DNA from: Legionella fairfieldensis ATCC 49588
GTDB taxonomy: Bacteria; Pseudomonadota; Gammaproteobacteria; Legionellales; Legionellaceae
NCBI RefSeq assembly: GCF_000621525.1
Contig: NZ_JHYC01000007.1
Location: forward strand, 62,001 to 126,000
Direction of reading: 5' to 3'
DNA length: 64,000 bases
Below, one piece after another: positions 55,349 through 64,000 of the stretch (the first letter of the stretch is position 1; every line of letters begins with the position of its first letter). A program made the position numbers and the translations under genes. The notes below the pieces were generated by a model. The model was given only the letters and a program-made list of their open reading frames with translations, was not told the origin of the DNA and did no database searches.

Positions 55349-55729
55349 CTAACCAACCCTGCTTTTTGCCTCTCTCCAAATGGCCATTAATTCGTTAAAA
55401 GGTTTTCCCTGCAAATTAGGGAGATGCTTTTGTTGGGCAATTGCTTTAACAGCGTGAAATCTTCGCTCAAATTTTCCCACTGTTTTTTCCAGTGTTTCTT
55501 CAGGGGAAAATTGACAAAAGACACATAGAGAGAATACCGCGTGCAATAAATCCCCTATTTCTTCTTGTAATGCGGAGCGATCATTTTTATGTTCTGATTT
55601 TAAATGCTCGATAACTTCAACACACTCACTTTTTATCTGCTCCATAATTTGATCAGTCGTTTCCCACTGAAATCCAAATTCAGCCGCTTCATGCTCTAGA
55701 ATAGCGATTTTTTCCAACAAACCTGACAA
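55349..55729 (-). CDS. MazG-like nucleotide pyrophosphohydrolase
   Basis: A 126-residue single-domain all-alpha NTP pyrophosphohydrolase. It has the metal-binding E-x-x-E ... E-x-x-D pattern in IKSECVEVIEHLKSEHKND and LQEEIGDLLHAVFSLCVFC, then ETLEKTVGKFERRF, as in MazG C-terminal domains. It is about half the length of full MazG and so corresponds to one catalytic repeat. It may clear damaged or non-canonical nucleotides. The ATG lies in the gap before an unknown split gene. Confidence 0.85.
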   Translation of the reverse strand: MSGLLEKIAILEHEAAEFGFQWETTDQIMEQIKSECVEVIEHLKSEHKNDRSALQEEIGDLLHAVFSLCVFCQFSPEETLEKTVGKFERRFHAVKAIAQQKHLPNLQGKPFNELMAIWREAKSRVG

Positions 55730-55816
55730 TCAACTCACCTCAAGAATTAACTCTATCCCTTAAAATACTACAAAAAACAACCTGCAAAAAGATAATTGAG
55801 ACAAAAATTTTTATCA

Positions 55817-56426
55817 TTAACTAATACCCGGTTTACTGGTTTCATCTGAAATTGGAAAATGAAATTGATTTTCAAATTCTTGCTCCCATTTAAAAAAATC
55901 AGGAAAGTCATCAGCAAATATTTCTGGTGTAGCAGAAAAAATTGCCATTAAATCACAAGTAACAATTTCCTTATATTCAGGTAGACGAATTTTCTTATGG
56001 ATGAGTATAGAAGTAATTAATAATTCATTAACCGAAGCACTACCTCTATTGAAAGGCATGGCTTGAGTTAAATGCCAGCTTAATTTGGCGAGCGTTTTTA
56101 TAAAATTTAAAAACTTATCTTTATCCTGATAATAATTTTCATCCAGCATAAGTTCATCATAAAGAGGAGAATAATTCGTTAGAAGAAGTATTGAAATCTT
56201 TGCTTTTTAGAATGGAAGGATCCAGCAATTTTCTAATTGTTCCAGTTATACTTAGTAGTTCCTCAAAAGAAGGATTTTTCTTTATAATTTTAGCAATAAC
56301 CTTACTTGCTTTAAAACAATCAAAAGCAAACTGACTGTTCTCCCAAATAGCTTTTAATAAATTAGATTGAGCTACAAAAGGATATTTTTCAACTTCATGC
56401 GGTTTCATATAAATAAAAATCATCAC
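55817..56426 (-). pseudogene. Unknown gene, apparently split by a frameshift
   Basis: Two minus-strand frames, 56426-56157 (89 residues) and 56149-55817 (110 residues), are only 7 bases apart, and the second has no ribosome site. The second frame is open upstream of its ATG and reads SPLYDELMLDENYYQDKDKF, overlapping the end of the first (FNTSSNELFSSL). One small frameshift would fuse them into a protein of about 195 residues. The joined product is helical, with WHLTQAMPFNRGSASVNELL as its most distinctive segment; I do not recognise the family. Two separate genes remain possible. Confidence 0.45.
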
Positions 56427-56503
56427 TACCTTATCAAATTATAGATGATATAGTGAAAAAATTATTTATTTTAGATTTAAATTTTACGCCTAAGCCTCAG
56501 TAT

Positions 56504-56535
56504 AATAACCGTAAGACTTAAAACTCACGGTTATT
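56504..56535 (-). terminator. Hairpin downstream of fadA
   Basis: Perfect 9-base arms AATAACCGT (56504-56512) and ACGGTTATT (56527-56535) with a 14-base loop lie 43 bases past the fadA stop on the minus strand. On that strand TTATTATAC follows, weakly T-rich. It is a likely end for the fadN-fadA transcript. Confidence 0.6.
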
Positions 56536-56577
56536 CATACAGAATTTTTTGCATTGCCAATTAAAGAGCCAGTAACG

Positions 56578-57762
56578 TTAAATTGCCTCAAAAACTGCCG
56601 CGGCTCCCATACCCGTACCTATACACATAGTCACCATACCATAACGTCCTTTTATACGACGAAGACCGTGTAATAATGTAGCAGTTCTGATTGTTCCGGT
56701 TGCTCCTAAAGGATGTCCTAACGCAATAGCACCTCCTAAAGGATTAACTTTATCATAGGGTAAATCCAATGTCTTGATCACCGCTATAGCCTGAGCCGCG
56801 AATGCTTCATTAAGCTCTATCCAATCGAGTTGATCAAGGGTAATACCTGCTTTTTTTAGAGCGATGGGTACCGCATTAATGGGGCCAATACCCATAACCT
56901 CTGGCGGTACACCGGCCACAGCAAAACTGAGTAAGCGCCCTATGGGCTGTAAATCATATTGCTTGAGTGCCTGCTCATTGGCTAAAAGTGCAATACCCGC
57001 TCCGTCACTTGTTTGAGAGCTATTCCCTGCCGTTACTGTACCTTTTAAAGCAAATACGGGTTTAAGGCGAGCGATGACATCATAAGAGGTATCAGCGCGA
57101 GGTCCTTCGTCTTCACTAATAACCCGTTTTTTATTAATTAATTCAGAAGAATCCAAATCCACATGACGAACCGTAATTTCGATAGGACTTATTTCTTCCT
57201 GAAAATCACCTCGTCGTTGCGCGGCTATGGCACGCCGATGACTTTCAGCAGCAAATTCATCCTGTTGTTCTCGACTCACTTCCCAGCGTTTAGCCACATT
57301 TTCCGCAGTAATTCCCATACCATAGGCAATAGCAACGTGTTCCTTATTAAAAATTGCAGGATTAGCAGTATATTTATTACCGCCCAAAGGAACCATCGAC
57401 ATACTTTCTACGCCACCAGCCAGAGCAAGCGACATATTTCCCTGATGGATGGATGCAGCAGCCGTTGCAATACTTTGTACGCCTGAAGAACAAAATCGAT
57501 TAACAGTCATTGCGGGCACTGATTGTGGCATATCAGCAAGCAGTGAAGCAATTCGGGCAACGTTCATGCCTTGTTCTGCTTCAGGCATTGCACAGCCTAT
57601 AACTACATCGCCTATAGCTTCCCAATCGAGAGATTTATTACGTTTTTTCAATGTTCTTATCGTATGAGCGAGTAAATCATCCGGTAAAGTATGTTTGAAT
57701 ACTCCTCTTGGTGCTTTCCCCACGGGAGTACGTAATATGTCCACTATATATACATTTGTCAT
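56578..57762 (-). CDS. fadA: Acetyl-CoA acyltransferase (thiolase, FadA-type)
   Basis: A thiolase of about 394 residues for the last step of fatty-acid beta-oxidation. The acyl-carrying Cys lies in TVNRFCSSGVQSIATAAASI (about residue 88), and the base residues in GGAIALGHPLGATGTIRT (His about 350) and VTMCIGTGMGAAAVFE (Cys about 380). I chose the ATG at 57762 because AGGAG precedes it by 7 bases; a TTG at 57768 is less likely. It lies 25 bases after the bifunctional FadN-type gene. Confidence 0.92.
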   Translation of the reverse strand: MTNVYIVDILRTPVGKAPRGVFKHTLPDDLLAHTIRTLKKRNKSLDWEAIGDVVIGCAMPEAEQGMNVARIASLLADMPQSVPAMTVNRFCSSGVQSIATAAASIHQGNMSLALAGGVESMSMVPLGGNKYTANPAIFNKEHVAIAYGMGITAENVAKRWEVSREQQDEFAAESHRRAIAAQRRGDFQEEISPIEITVRHVDLDSSELINKKRVISEDEGPRADTSYDVIARLKPVFALKGTVTAGNSSQTSDGAGIALLANEQALKQYDLQPIGRLLSFAVAGVPPEVMGIGPINAVPIALKKAGITLDQLDWIELNEAFAAQAIAVIKTLDLPYDKVNPLGGAIALGHPLGATGTIRTATLLHGLRRIKGRYGMVTMCIGTGMGAAAVFEAI

Positions 57763-57787
57763 TACCAATCTCCTTACGGTGTACTGA

Positions 57788-60154
57788 TTAATTACGTAAC
57801 GGCTTACCCGTTTCCAGCAGGTGCGTGATGCGGTCTTGAGATAAAGAAGTGGCTGCCAAGGTCATAAAAGCCTCTTTTTCGAGCCGGAGTATCCATTTTT
57901 CGTCAACCAGCTCCCCCTGATTTACATCCCCTCCGCAAAGCACTTTCGCTAATTCATTGGTGATAAAGTAATCATGTTGAGAAATAAACCCGCCTTCCAG
58001 CCAATTAACCAAGCCTGCCTGCAAACGAGCATGCCCTTCTCGGCCCGCTACTTTAAATGAGGTTTGAAGAGGAGGTTGATAATTAGCGGCTTGTAAAACT
58101 TTAATTTCGGCAAGAGAAGCAAATAACACTTCGTTGACGTGCATGAGCCAGCGATCCTTATCACGAAGATACCCTTTCTGTTTTGCTTCAACTGCACTGC
58201 CGGCAACAAAAGCGGTGGCAATTTGCTGAAAATACGGTTGAATGAAATTCATTAAATCAGTATTTTGTGCCATAGAGGCTGAGCGCATGGCCAGTTCTTT
58301 ACAACCACCCCCTGCGGGAATAAGACCTACTCCTGCCTCAACCAAACCCGGGTAAGCTTCAAAAGCTGCGATAACAGCATCACAATGCATTATTAATTCA
58401 CAACCGCCACCCAGAGCACGGCCCCGTAATGCAGCAACTGTTGGAATGGTGGAGTATTTTAAACGCATTACCACACGTTGGAACTGACTTATCATTGCCT
58501 CCAGAGCATCCATTTTATTAGCATGGATTAAAGCGGCAACACCCCGTAAATCTGCACCGGAACAGAATGTTGTCGTATCAGGTTGATAAATAATCAAGCC
58601 CTGCCCCTCTTTTTCTACTTTTTCTATTGCCTGCTCAAGACCGTCCAAAACAGCTTGCCCAATAGTATTTGCTTTACTTTTAAAATTCACCACAGCAACA
58701 TCATCTTTCAGATGCCATACATGTACACCTTCATTTTCAAATAGAGTTGTAAAATGAGAAGCAGACTCGTTTAAAACTCTATCCGGGAAAAACTGACGTT
58801 GATAAACAGGAAGCTGACTACGAGGATTATAAGCATCGTCCTGTGGTGAATAAGCGCCTTCTTTTTTGTAAAAATTATCTATTTTATTCAGCCAATCGGG
58901 TAATGGTGCCTGGCTTAACGTTGTTTTTGTAACAATACCTTGCCCTATAATTGATTGCATTTCTGTAAAACCTGCCAGTTGCCAGGTTTCAAAAGGACCT
59001 TGCTGCCAACCAAAGCCCCAGCGGATGGCCAAATCCACATCACGAACATTATTAGCAATACCTTGCAAATGATAAGCACTATAATGAAAAAGATCGCGGT
59101 AACAGGCGAGTAGGAATTGGGCCTGTTTATCTTTGGAAGCCACAAGTGATTGTATGCGCTGAGTCGGTTCCTTTATTTTCATGATGTTCTTTACTTCATC
59201 ACTAAGCTCTCCTTGCGCTGGTCGATAATTGCCTGAATCCACATCAAATACTTCAATAACCTTACCATTTTTACGGTAAATGCCCTGACCGGTTTTTTGC
59301 CCCAGATGGCCATCCTGAATAAGTTGGGTAAGCCAGCCAGGTAAAGTGAACAGTGTATGCCAGGGATCTTCTTTTAATTGCTCTTGCATGGTATGAACAA
59401 CATGCTGCATGGTATCCAGCCCCACTACATCCATTGTTCTAAAGGTTGCTGATTTGGGACGACCCAGTAGAGGCCCAGTCAAGGCATCAACCTCATCCAG
59501 ACCCAGTTTCATGGTTTGCGCATGATGCAGAGTTATCAACAAAGAGAAAACACCAATACGGTTTGCAATAAAATTCGGCGTATCTTTGGCACGAACAACA
59601 CCTTTACCCAAACGGCTTGTTAACCAGGTTTCCAAATGATCGATCAATTGCGGCAAGGTAGTATTTGCGGGAATTAATTCCGCTAAATGCATATAGCGTG
59701 GCGGATTAAAAAAATGAACCCCACAAAAGCGTTGACGATGTTTTTCAGGCAAGACACTGGATAATGTATTGATACTCAATCCAGAGGTATTGCTAACCAA
59801 AATTGCATTTTGATTTAAATAAGGGGAAATACGTTTGTAAAGATCTTCTTTCCAATCAAGGCGTTCAGCAATTGCTTCAATGATCAGATCGCAATCAGCC
59901 AAATCGGCTAAATTTTTTTCATAATTGCGTGCCTGTAATAAAAATGCTGTTTGCGGAGTAGCCAAGGGGGTTGGCTTTAATTTCCCCAGATTTGCAATGG
60001 CTTTATCCACCAATGCGTTATCTGCTCCTTCTTTTGCTGCCAAATCAAATAATAAGGTTTCAATACCTGCATTGACACAATGTGCTGCAATTTGTGCTCC
60101 CATGACCCCGGCACCGAGAACAGCAACTTTCTTAATAAAAAAAGCATCCTTCAT
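57788..60154 (-). CDS. 3-hydroxyacyl-CoA dehydrogenase / enoyl-CoA hydratase (FadN-type)
   Basis: A 788-residue bifunctional beta-oxidation enzyme. The dehydrogenase comes first: NAD site VAVLGAGVMGAQIAAHCVNA (about residues 10-29), then CGVHFFNPPRYMHLAELIPA (about 144-163) with the catalytic His. The hydratase comes last: TVAALRGRALGGGCELIMHC (about 575-594) and YPGLVEAGVGLIPAGGGCKE. This dehydrogenase-first order and length match FadN of Bacillus rather than E. coli FadB, where the hydratase is N-terminal. Encoded just upstream of the thiolase, it would supply 3-ketoacyl-CoA. Confidence 0.92.
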   Translation of the reverse strand: MKDAFFIKKVAVLGAGVMGAQIAAHCVNAGIETLLFDLAAKEGADNALVDKAIANLGKLKPTPLATPQTAFLLQARNYEKNLADLADCDLIIEAIAERLDWKEDLYKRISPYLNQNAILVSNTSGLSINTLSSVLPEKHRQRFCGVHFFNPPRYMHLAELIPANTTLPQLIDHLETWLTSRLGKGVVRAKDTPNFIANRIGVFSLLITLHHAQTMKLGLDEVDALTGPLLGRPKSATFRTMDVVGLDTMQHVVHTMQEQLKEDPWHTLFTLPGWLTQLIQDGHLGQKTGQGIYRKNGKVIEVFDVDSGNYRPAQGELSDEVKNIMKIKEPTQRIQSLVASKDKQAQFLLACYRDLFHYSAYHLQGIANNVRDVDLAIRWGFGWQQGPFETWQLAGFTEMQSIIGQGIVTKTTLSQAPLPDWLNKIDNFYKKEGAYSPQDDAYNPRSQLPVYQRQFFPDRVLNESASHFTTLFENEGVHVWHLKDDVAVVNFKSKANTIGQAVLDGLEQAIEKVEKEGQGLIIYQPDTTTFCSGADLRGVAALIHANKMDALEAMISQFQRVVMRLKYSTIPTVAALRGRALGGGCELIMHCDAVIAAFEAYPGLVEAGVGLIPAGGGCKELAMRSASMAQNTDLMNFIQPYFQQIATAFVAGSAVEAKQKGYLRDKDRWLMHVNEVLFASLAEIKVLQAANYQPPLQTSFKVAGREGHARLQAGLVNWLEGGFISQHDYFITNELAKVLCGGDVNQGELVDEKWILRLEKEAFMTLAATSLSQDRITHLLETGKPLRN

Positions 60155-60249
60155 GTTCCATGTCCTCTCAATTGAAATAAATAATCACTACATTCCAGGT
60201 CCCGCGGATAAGCGCGGTACGTTGAGATCGTTAAAAATCAAAACTGAAA

Positions 60250-61770
60250 TTAAGATAAATTAAAACGAATCCCCTGAGCCAAAGGTAAGGCATCACCCCA
60301 ATTGATAGTGTTAGTCTGGCGCCGCATATAAGCTTTCCATGAATCTGAACCTGATTCTCGACCGCCACCTGTTTCTTTTTCACCACCAAAGGCTCCTCCT
60401 ATTTCGGCTCCTGACGTACCAATATTAATATTGGCAATGCCGCAATCGCTACCTGATGCGCTTAAAAAGCGTTCAGCGTTTTTCAGATTTTGCGTAAATA
60501 AAGCAGAAGACAACCCTTGAGGAACACTATTTTGTAAGATAATCGCTTCTTCCAGGGTACGATAAGACATGACATAAAGAATCGGGGAAAAAGTTTCCTC
60601 CTGCACAATATCCCAATCATTTTTTATTTCCGTAACCAAAGTCGGTTGTACAAAATAACCTGTTTTATTGAGTACTTCTCCGCCGAATGCAAGTTGCCCG
60701 CCAGCTGCCTTTATCCGCTCGATAGCCCGTTTGAATTGAATAACCGCTTGCTCGTCAATTAATGGTCCCATCAGATTTTTGCTATCAAGCGGATCCCCTA
60801 TCGTTATTTGCTCATAAGCATGTCGGAGGCGTTTAACAACGTCCTTATACATTGATTCGTGCACGAATAAACGTCGTGTTGAGGTACAACGTTGGCCAGC
60901 CGTGCCAACCGCGCCAAAGACAATGGCAGGAATTGCCAGATTCAAATCGGCTGATTCATCCACAATAATGGCATTGTTACCCCCTAATTCAAGAATGGTT
61001 TTGCCAAGACGTCCTGCTACTTTTGTCGCAACCTGCTTTCCGACAGCCGTTGATCCTGTAAATGAAATTAAAGGAATGCGTGGATCAGTTACCATTGCTT
61101 CCGCTATTTCATGAGATTTGGGAATGATTAAGGAAAAAATTTCCGGGCAATGATTTCTTTGCAATACTTCATTACAAATATGTTGCACAGCTACTGCACA
61201 AAGTGGTGTTTTTGCTGAAGGCTTCCACAAAGTAACATTACCACAGACTGCTGCAATAAAAGCATTCCAGGACCATACAGCCACAGGAAAATTAAACGCT
61301 GAAATAACACCGACAATCCCATAAGGATGCCATTGTTCATACATTCGATGGTTAGGTCGTTCAGAATGCATGGTATTACCATACAACATACGTGATTGAC
61401 CCACGGCAAAATCAGCGATATCAATCATTTCCTGTACTTCCCCGTCACCTTCCTGTTTGGACTTTCCCATTTCAAGGGAAACTAAAGTGCCTAAATGGTC
61501 TTTATTTTCACGCAAAGATTGTCCTATTTGCCGAACGATTTCTCCCCGCTGGGGTGCCGGGATCTGGCGCCAGAGGGCAGCTGCTTTTTCTGCTCTCTCC
61601 AAAACATGTTGATAATCCTGCATGGAGCAAGCGGCTATTTCAGCAAGTTTTTCGCCATTGGATGGGTTAAATGAAGAAAGCGTCCCCGCACCTGTTTCAC
61701 TATGCCATCCCTGTCCACTAAATGCTCCGGGATTCATTTCTTTTATATGCAGATGTTTTAGTAAATCCAT
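60250..61770 (-). CDS. Aldehyde dehydrogenase, ALDH7/aminoadipate-semialdehyde type
   Basis: An aldehyde dehydrogenase of about 506 residues. The N-terminal [40 protein letters not shown] (about 150) and the catalytic Glu in [14 protein letters not shown] (about 262) are visible. The nucleophile Cys is in [14 protein letters not shown] (about residue 295). N-N after E-L-G-G and the G-Q-R-C-T-S-T-R-R context are typical of ALDH7 (alpha-aminoadipate semialdehyde dehydrogenase). The ATG at 61770 has AAGGAG 7 bases upstream. It lies just after a saccharopine-dehydrogenase-family gene, suggesting lysine degradation. Confidence 0.88.
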   Translation of the reverse strand: MDLLKHLHIKEMNPGAFSGQGWHSETGAGTLSSFNPSNGEKLAEIAACSMQDYQHVLERAEKAAALWRQIPAPQRGEIVRQIGQSLRENKDHLGTLVSLEMGKSKQEGDGEVQEMIDIADFAVGQSRMLYGNTMHSERPNHRMYEQWHPYGIVGVISAFNFPVAVWSWNAFIAAVCGNVTLWKPSAKTPLCAVAVQHICNEVLQRNHCPEIFSLIIPKSHEIAEAMVTDPRIPLISFTGSTAVGKQVATKVAGRLGKTILELGGNNAIIVDESADLNLAIPAIVFGAVGTAGQRCTSTRRLFVHESMYKDVVKRLRHAYEQITIGDPLDSKNLMGPLIDEQAVIQFKRAIERIKAAGGQLAFGGEVLNKTGYFVQPTLVTEIKNDWDIVQEETFSPILYVMSYRTLEEAIILQNSVPQGLSSALFTQNLKNAERFLSASGSDCGIANINIGTSGAEIGGAFGGEKETGGGRESGSDSWKAYMRRQTNTINWGDALPLAQGIRFNLS

Positions 61771-61780
61771 TACTACTCCT

Positions 61781-62869
61781 TTAAGAATAATGTTGGCCAA
61801 AGCGATTGGCGAGTATGTCAGTCAGGTTGAAATTTTCCTGTAATATCAACCCCTTGTATTCATTAGTTTGCCCCATCACCAAATCAACGACAGCGCAGAC
61901 TCCCGCCGCAGTACTTACCTGGATAGCTGACCATTCCAATTCTCGAATTGTTTCCGGATAGACTTTCCTGACATAACTTTTTTCGGTTAATTCACCCTGT
62001 TTGATTCCTTCTACAGTGACGTAAACAATCACTATATCCTGATAGGTTTTAGGGATAGCCCGCTCCAGAATTCGCTTGAGGGTATCACGATCTTCATTGA
62101 GTTTAAGATCATTCATTAACAGACGCATTTTTTCACAATGTCCGGGATAACGCATGGTTTTATAATTCAGACTTTGAATTTTATCCTTATAAAGATCAGC
62201 CAGACTACCCAAGCCACCGGAAGTATTGAACGCCTCGTATTCACAACCATCAATTTGAATCGATTCCCGTCCTTCTAATGGTTTAAGAATAATTGGTTTC
62301 CCTCCCTCAATCCCATAACAGGGATTGCCATATTCATTTATTATTCCATCCGTTGACCAGGTTAAAGAATAGTGGAGTGCATTACTCGCGCGTTGAGGTA
62401 GTGCACCCACACGCAGCTTTGCATGATGGCATTGCTCAAATTCTTTCATTAAACTATTGGCGGCGATACTGATAAATCCTGGTGCAAGGCCACATTGAGG
62501 TACAAAAGCAGTTTCAGCTTTTTCCGCAATGGCTTTCACTGCGTCTGTAACAGATGTATCTTCGGTAAGGTCAAAGTAATGTACTTTTGCCGCTTTTGCT
62601 GCCTCGGCAACATGCGTATTAAGAAAATAAGGAAGGCTGGAAATAACGGCAACAATTTCATGTTCAATAAAGTAAGCCTGTAAAGCTTCCTGCTCTTTGA
62701 CATCAAGTGCCACGGTTTTAATCTCTGGCATGACTTGCAACAGGCGAATAACGTCTGTTCCGGAAAATTGTAAATCAGCTAAATGAACTTCATAATCACC
62801 ACTGTCTGCGAGTAAACAGGCTATTAAACTTCCAATTTTTCCCGCGCCTGTAACCATAACGTTATACAT
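61781..62869 (-). CDS. Saccharopine dehydrogenase family protein
   Basis: A 362-residue NAD(P)-binding protein. The Rossmann start is [20 protein letters not shown], then [20 protein letters not shown] and [20 protein letters not shown] (about 127-146). These features match the saccharopine dehydrogenase / lysine 6-dehydrogenase group. It is encoded 10 bases upstream of an ALDH7-type enzyme. Together they could oxidise lysine-derived semialdehyde to aminoadipate. Exact substrate is unproven. The gene is divergent from lnt. Confidence 0.85.
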   Translation of the reverse strand: MYNVMVTGAGKIGSLIACLLADSGDYEVHLADLQFSGTDVIRLLQVMPEIKTVALDVKEQEALQAYFIEHEIVAVISSLPYFLNTHVAEAAKAAKVHYFDLTEDTSVTDAVKAIAEKAETAFVPQCGLAPGFISIAANSLMKEFEQCHHAKLRVGALPQRASNALHYSLTWSTDGIINEYGNPCYGIEGGKPIILKPLEGRESIQIDGCEYEAFNTSGGLGSLADLYKDKIQSLNYKTMRYPGHCEKMRLLMNDLKLNEDRDTLKRILERAIPKTYQDIVIVYVTVEGIKQGELTEKSYVRKVYPETIRELEWSAIQVSTAAGVCAVVDLVMGQTNEYKGLILQENFNLTDILANRFGQHYS

Positions 62870-63034
62870 CCTTTCTCCCTCTTTTTGTAAAACGAGCCGT
62901 CATCGTACACTAAAAAAACAGTACTTGAATAGACTTGCCTTTTCCCAAATCTCGAAAAACTGGCCTTTGACCTGTAATAATCTTGACCTTTATGAGCCAG
63001 TATCTTATCGTCACTTCATGTCTCTGATTATGTA

Positions 63035-64000
63035 ATGACAATGATTCAAACGGCTGTCATCAAAAAATGGGGTATTTCGGCAAAGGCTATTCATTACAGT
63101 CCTTTTTTGCGCGCTTTTTGTTTCGGATTACTGTTGCCTCTAAGTTTTGCTCCCTTCCACTTGCCTGGTGCTGCTATTCTGGCCCTTGCTCTTTTTTATA
63201 TTCAAATAAACAATGGAAACAGTCGACATGCTTTCTTAAAAGGTCTGTTTTCAGGTTTGGGGTATTTTGGACTGGGGATTTCGTGGATTTTTGTCAGTAT
63301 TCATGAATACGGGCATCTTAATACTTTTATCTCTGCGTTAATTACCTCTCTTTTTTTACTTTATTTATCATTATTTTTAGCGCTGGCGGCTTTTATTTTT
63401 AGAAAACTTGTCAGAAACCCCCATTCTGTTTTTTCCTGTTTGTTATTTAGCTCACTCTGGATTTTATTTGAATACTTACGATCCACCTTGCTAAGCGGAT
63501 TCCCCTGGTTGCTCCTTGGTTTTGGGCAATTTGACGCGCCGGCTAAATACCTACTACCCGTTTTAGGAGTCTATGGTGTTGGATTTTTAACCTGTTTTGC
63601 TGCGACTCTACTTGCAGTCAGTGTGCAACAGCGTGGTTTCAAACAATCTGTCGGTCTTGTCGCTTTTGTCGCCTTAGTTCTCTCTCCCTCTTTGTTTAAA
63701 AATATAACCTGGTCTCAGGAAGCCAACACACCTGTCTCTGTAGGGATTATTCAAGCTAATTTATCCATGCGGGATAAATGGGATGAAGATCTTTTTTGGC
63801 AATTATTAGCACGCTATAAGCACGATACAGAAGAATTACTGGGTACCAATCTGATTGTCATGCCAGAATCAGCAATTCCGTTGCCTCCCAGCTATATTGG
63901 TGATTATCTGAATGAAATACACAATCAGGCAAAAAAAGCCGGGAGTGCAGTCATATTGGGGATTCCCCAACCAACTACTGCTGATGAAAATTATTTTTTT
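63035..64000 (+). CDS. lnt: Apolipoprotein N-acyltransferase (3' truncated by window)
   Basis: The frame opens at ATG 63035 (or 63041) and runs to the window end, about 322 codons. N-terminal hydrophobic helices include AFCFGLLLPLSFAPFHLPGA and GLFSGLGYFGLGISWIFVSI, both typical of Lnt. The nitrilase-like domain has begun, with SVGIIQANLSMRDKW and TNLIVMPESAIPLPPSY, where the Glu in M-P-E-S is the catalytic base. Lnt adds the third acyl chain to lipoproteins in the inner membrane. The catalytic Cys lies beyond the window. Confidence 0.9.
   Translation, partial: MTMIQTAVIKKWGISAKAIHYSPFLRAFCFGLLLPLSFAPFHLPGAAILALALFYIQINNGNSRHAFLKGLFSGLGYFGLGISWIFVSIHEYGHLNTFISALITSLFLLYLSLFLALAAFIFRKLVRNPHSVFSCLLFSSLWILFEYLRSTLLSGFPWLLLGFGQFDAPAKYLLPVLGVYGVGFLTCFAATLLAVSVQQRGFKQSVGLVAFVALVLSPSLFKNITWSQEANTPVSVGIIQANLSMRDKWDEDLFWQLLARYKHDTEELLGTNLIVMPESAIPLPPSYIGDYLNEIHNQAKKAGSAVILGIPQPTTADENYFF

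Noticed and set aside
57163-57486. 107-residue plus-strand frame across fadA
   Set aside because: Antisense to conserved thiolase coding sequence, no motif.
1-64000. rRNA, tRNA or CRISPR loci
   Set aside because: Reading the intergenic gaps showed no tRNA-like cloverleaf with a TTCRA loop, no rRNA sequence and no regularly spaced repeats.

Overview
The window looks like a chromosomal segment of a Legionella species or a close relative in the Legionellales. This rests on gammaproteobacterial housekeeping operons in an AT-rich genome, a secreted S1/P1 nuclease, a mitochondrial-carrier-like protein resembling the Legionella effector LncP, a SidB/Sdb-like lipase-fold protein, and several large proteins with no clear family that look like Dot/Icm effector candidates. 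The species cannot be set from sequence alone. No rRNA, tRNA or CRISPR array was seen.

Layout. 1-764 is the 3' end of a large NAD-glutamate dehydrogenase. 998-4464 holds cytochrome b561, ygfZ, sdhE with a YgfX-like protein, and ruvB. 4779-8167 is tolQRAB without pal; an S1/P1 nuclease follows tolB directly, then anmK and an MFS transporter. 11723-12704 is a yqjDEK-like set of small membrane proteins. 12849-15874 holds a long coiled-coil protein with an internal duplication and an outer-membrane beta-barrel protein. 15982-20936 is a compact run rnm, yciO, trpS, scpA, scpB, rluB. 20970-21357 holds a toxin remnant and a miniature inverted-repeat element. 21366-23153 is a Sel1/TPR repeat protein. 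rlmD-relA, a MazEF-type toxin-antitoxin pair and a small-type aconitase follow to 29643. 29814-32320 holds two unknown proteins that are effector candidates. 32321-41409 is mostly core: an Mth938-fold protein, alaC, an RpfE-like gene, recJ, ogt, dusA, secA, mutT.

41410-56535 is a mosaic accessory region. It contains a second copy of the miniature element, a frameshifted paralogue of the 29.8 kb gene, a YbdK-like ligase, an L,D-transpeptidase, a SidB-like hydrolase, a frameshifted tyrosine recombinase, and csaA-proB-proA followed by a possible proC scrap. After these come a ParD/RelE pair, a Tn554-like transposase tail abutting a dead Dam methylase, a HigBA pair, the LncP-like carrier, a MazG-like hydrolase and a probably split unknown gene. 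Housekeeping functions resume at 56578: fadA and a FadN-type bifunctional beta-oxidation protein, then an ALDH7-type semialdehyde dehydrogenase with a saccharopine-dehydrogenase-family protein (probably lysine degradation). The 5' part of lnt runs off the window end.

Main points of interest are the carrier-like protein; the two inverted pairs of related sequence (miniature element and mosaic paralogues) about 12 to 20 kb apart around recJ-dusA-secA; the density of dead mobile genes; and several strong unassigned hairpins between genes. Function calls rest on recognising family motifs by eye, since no database search was possible.
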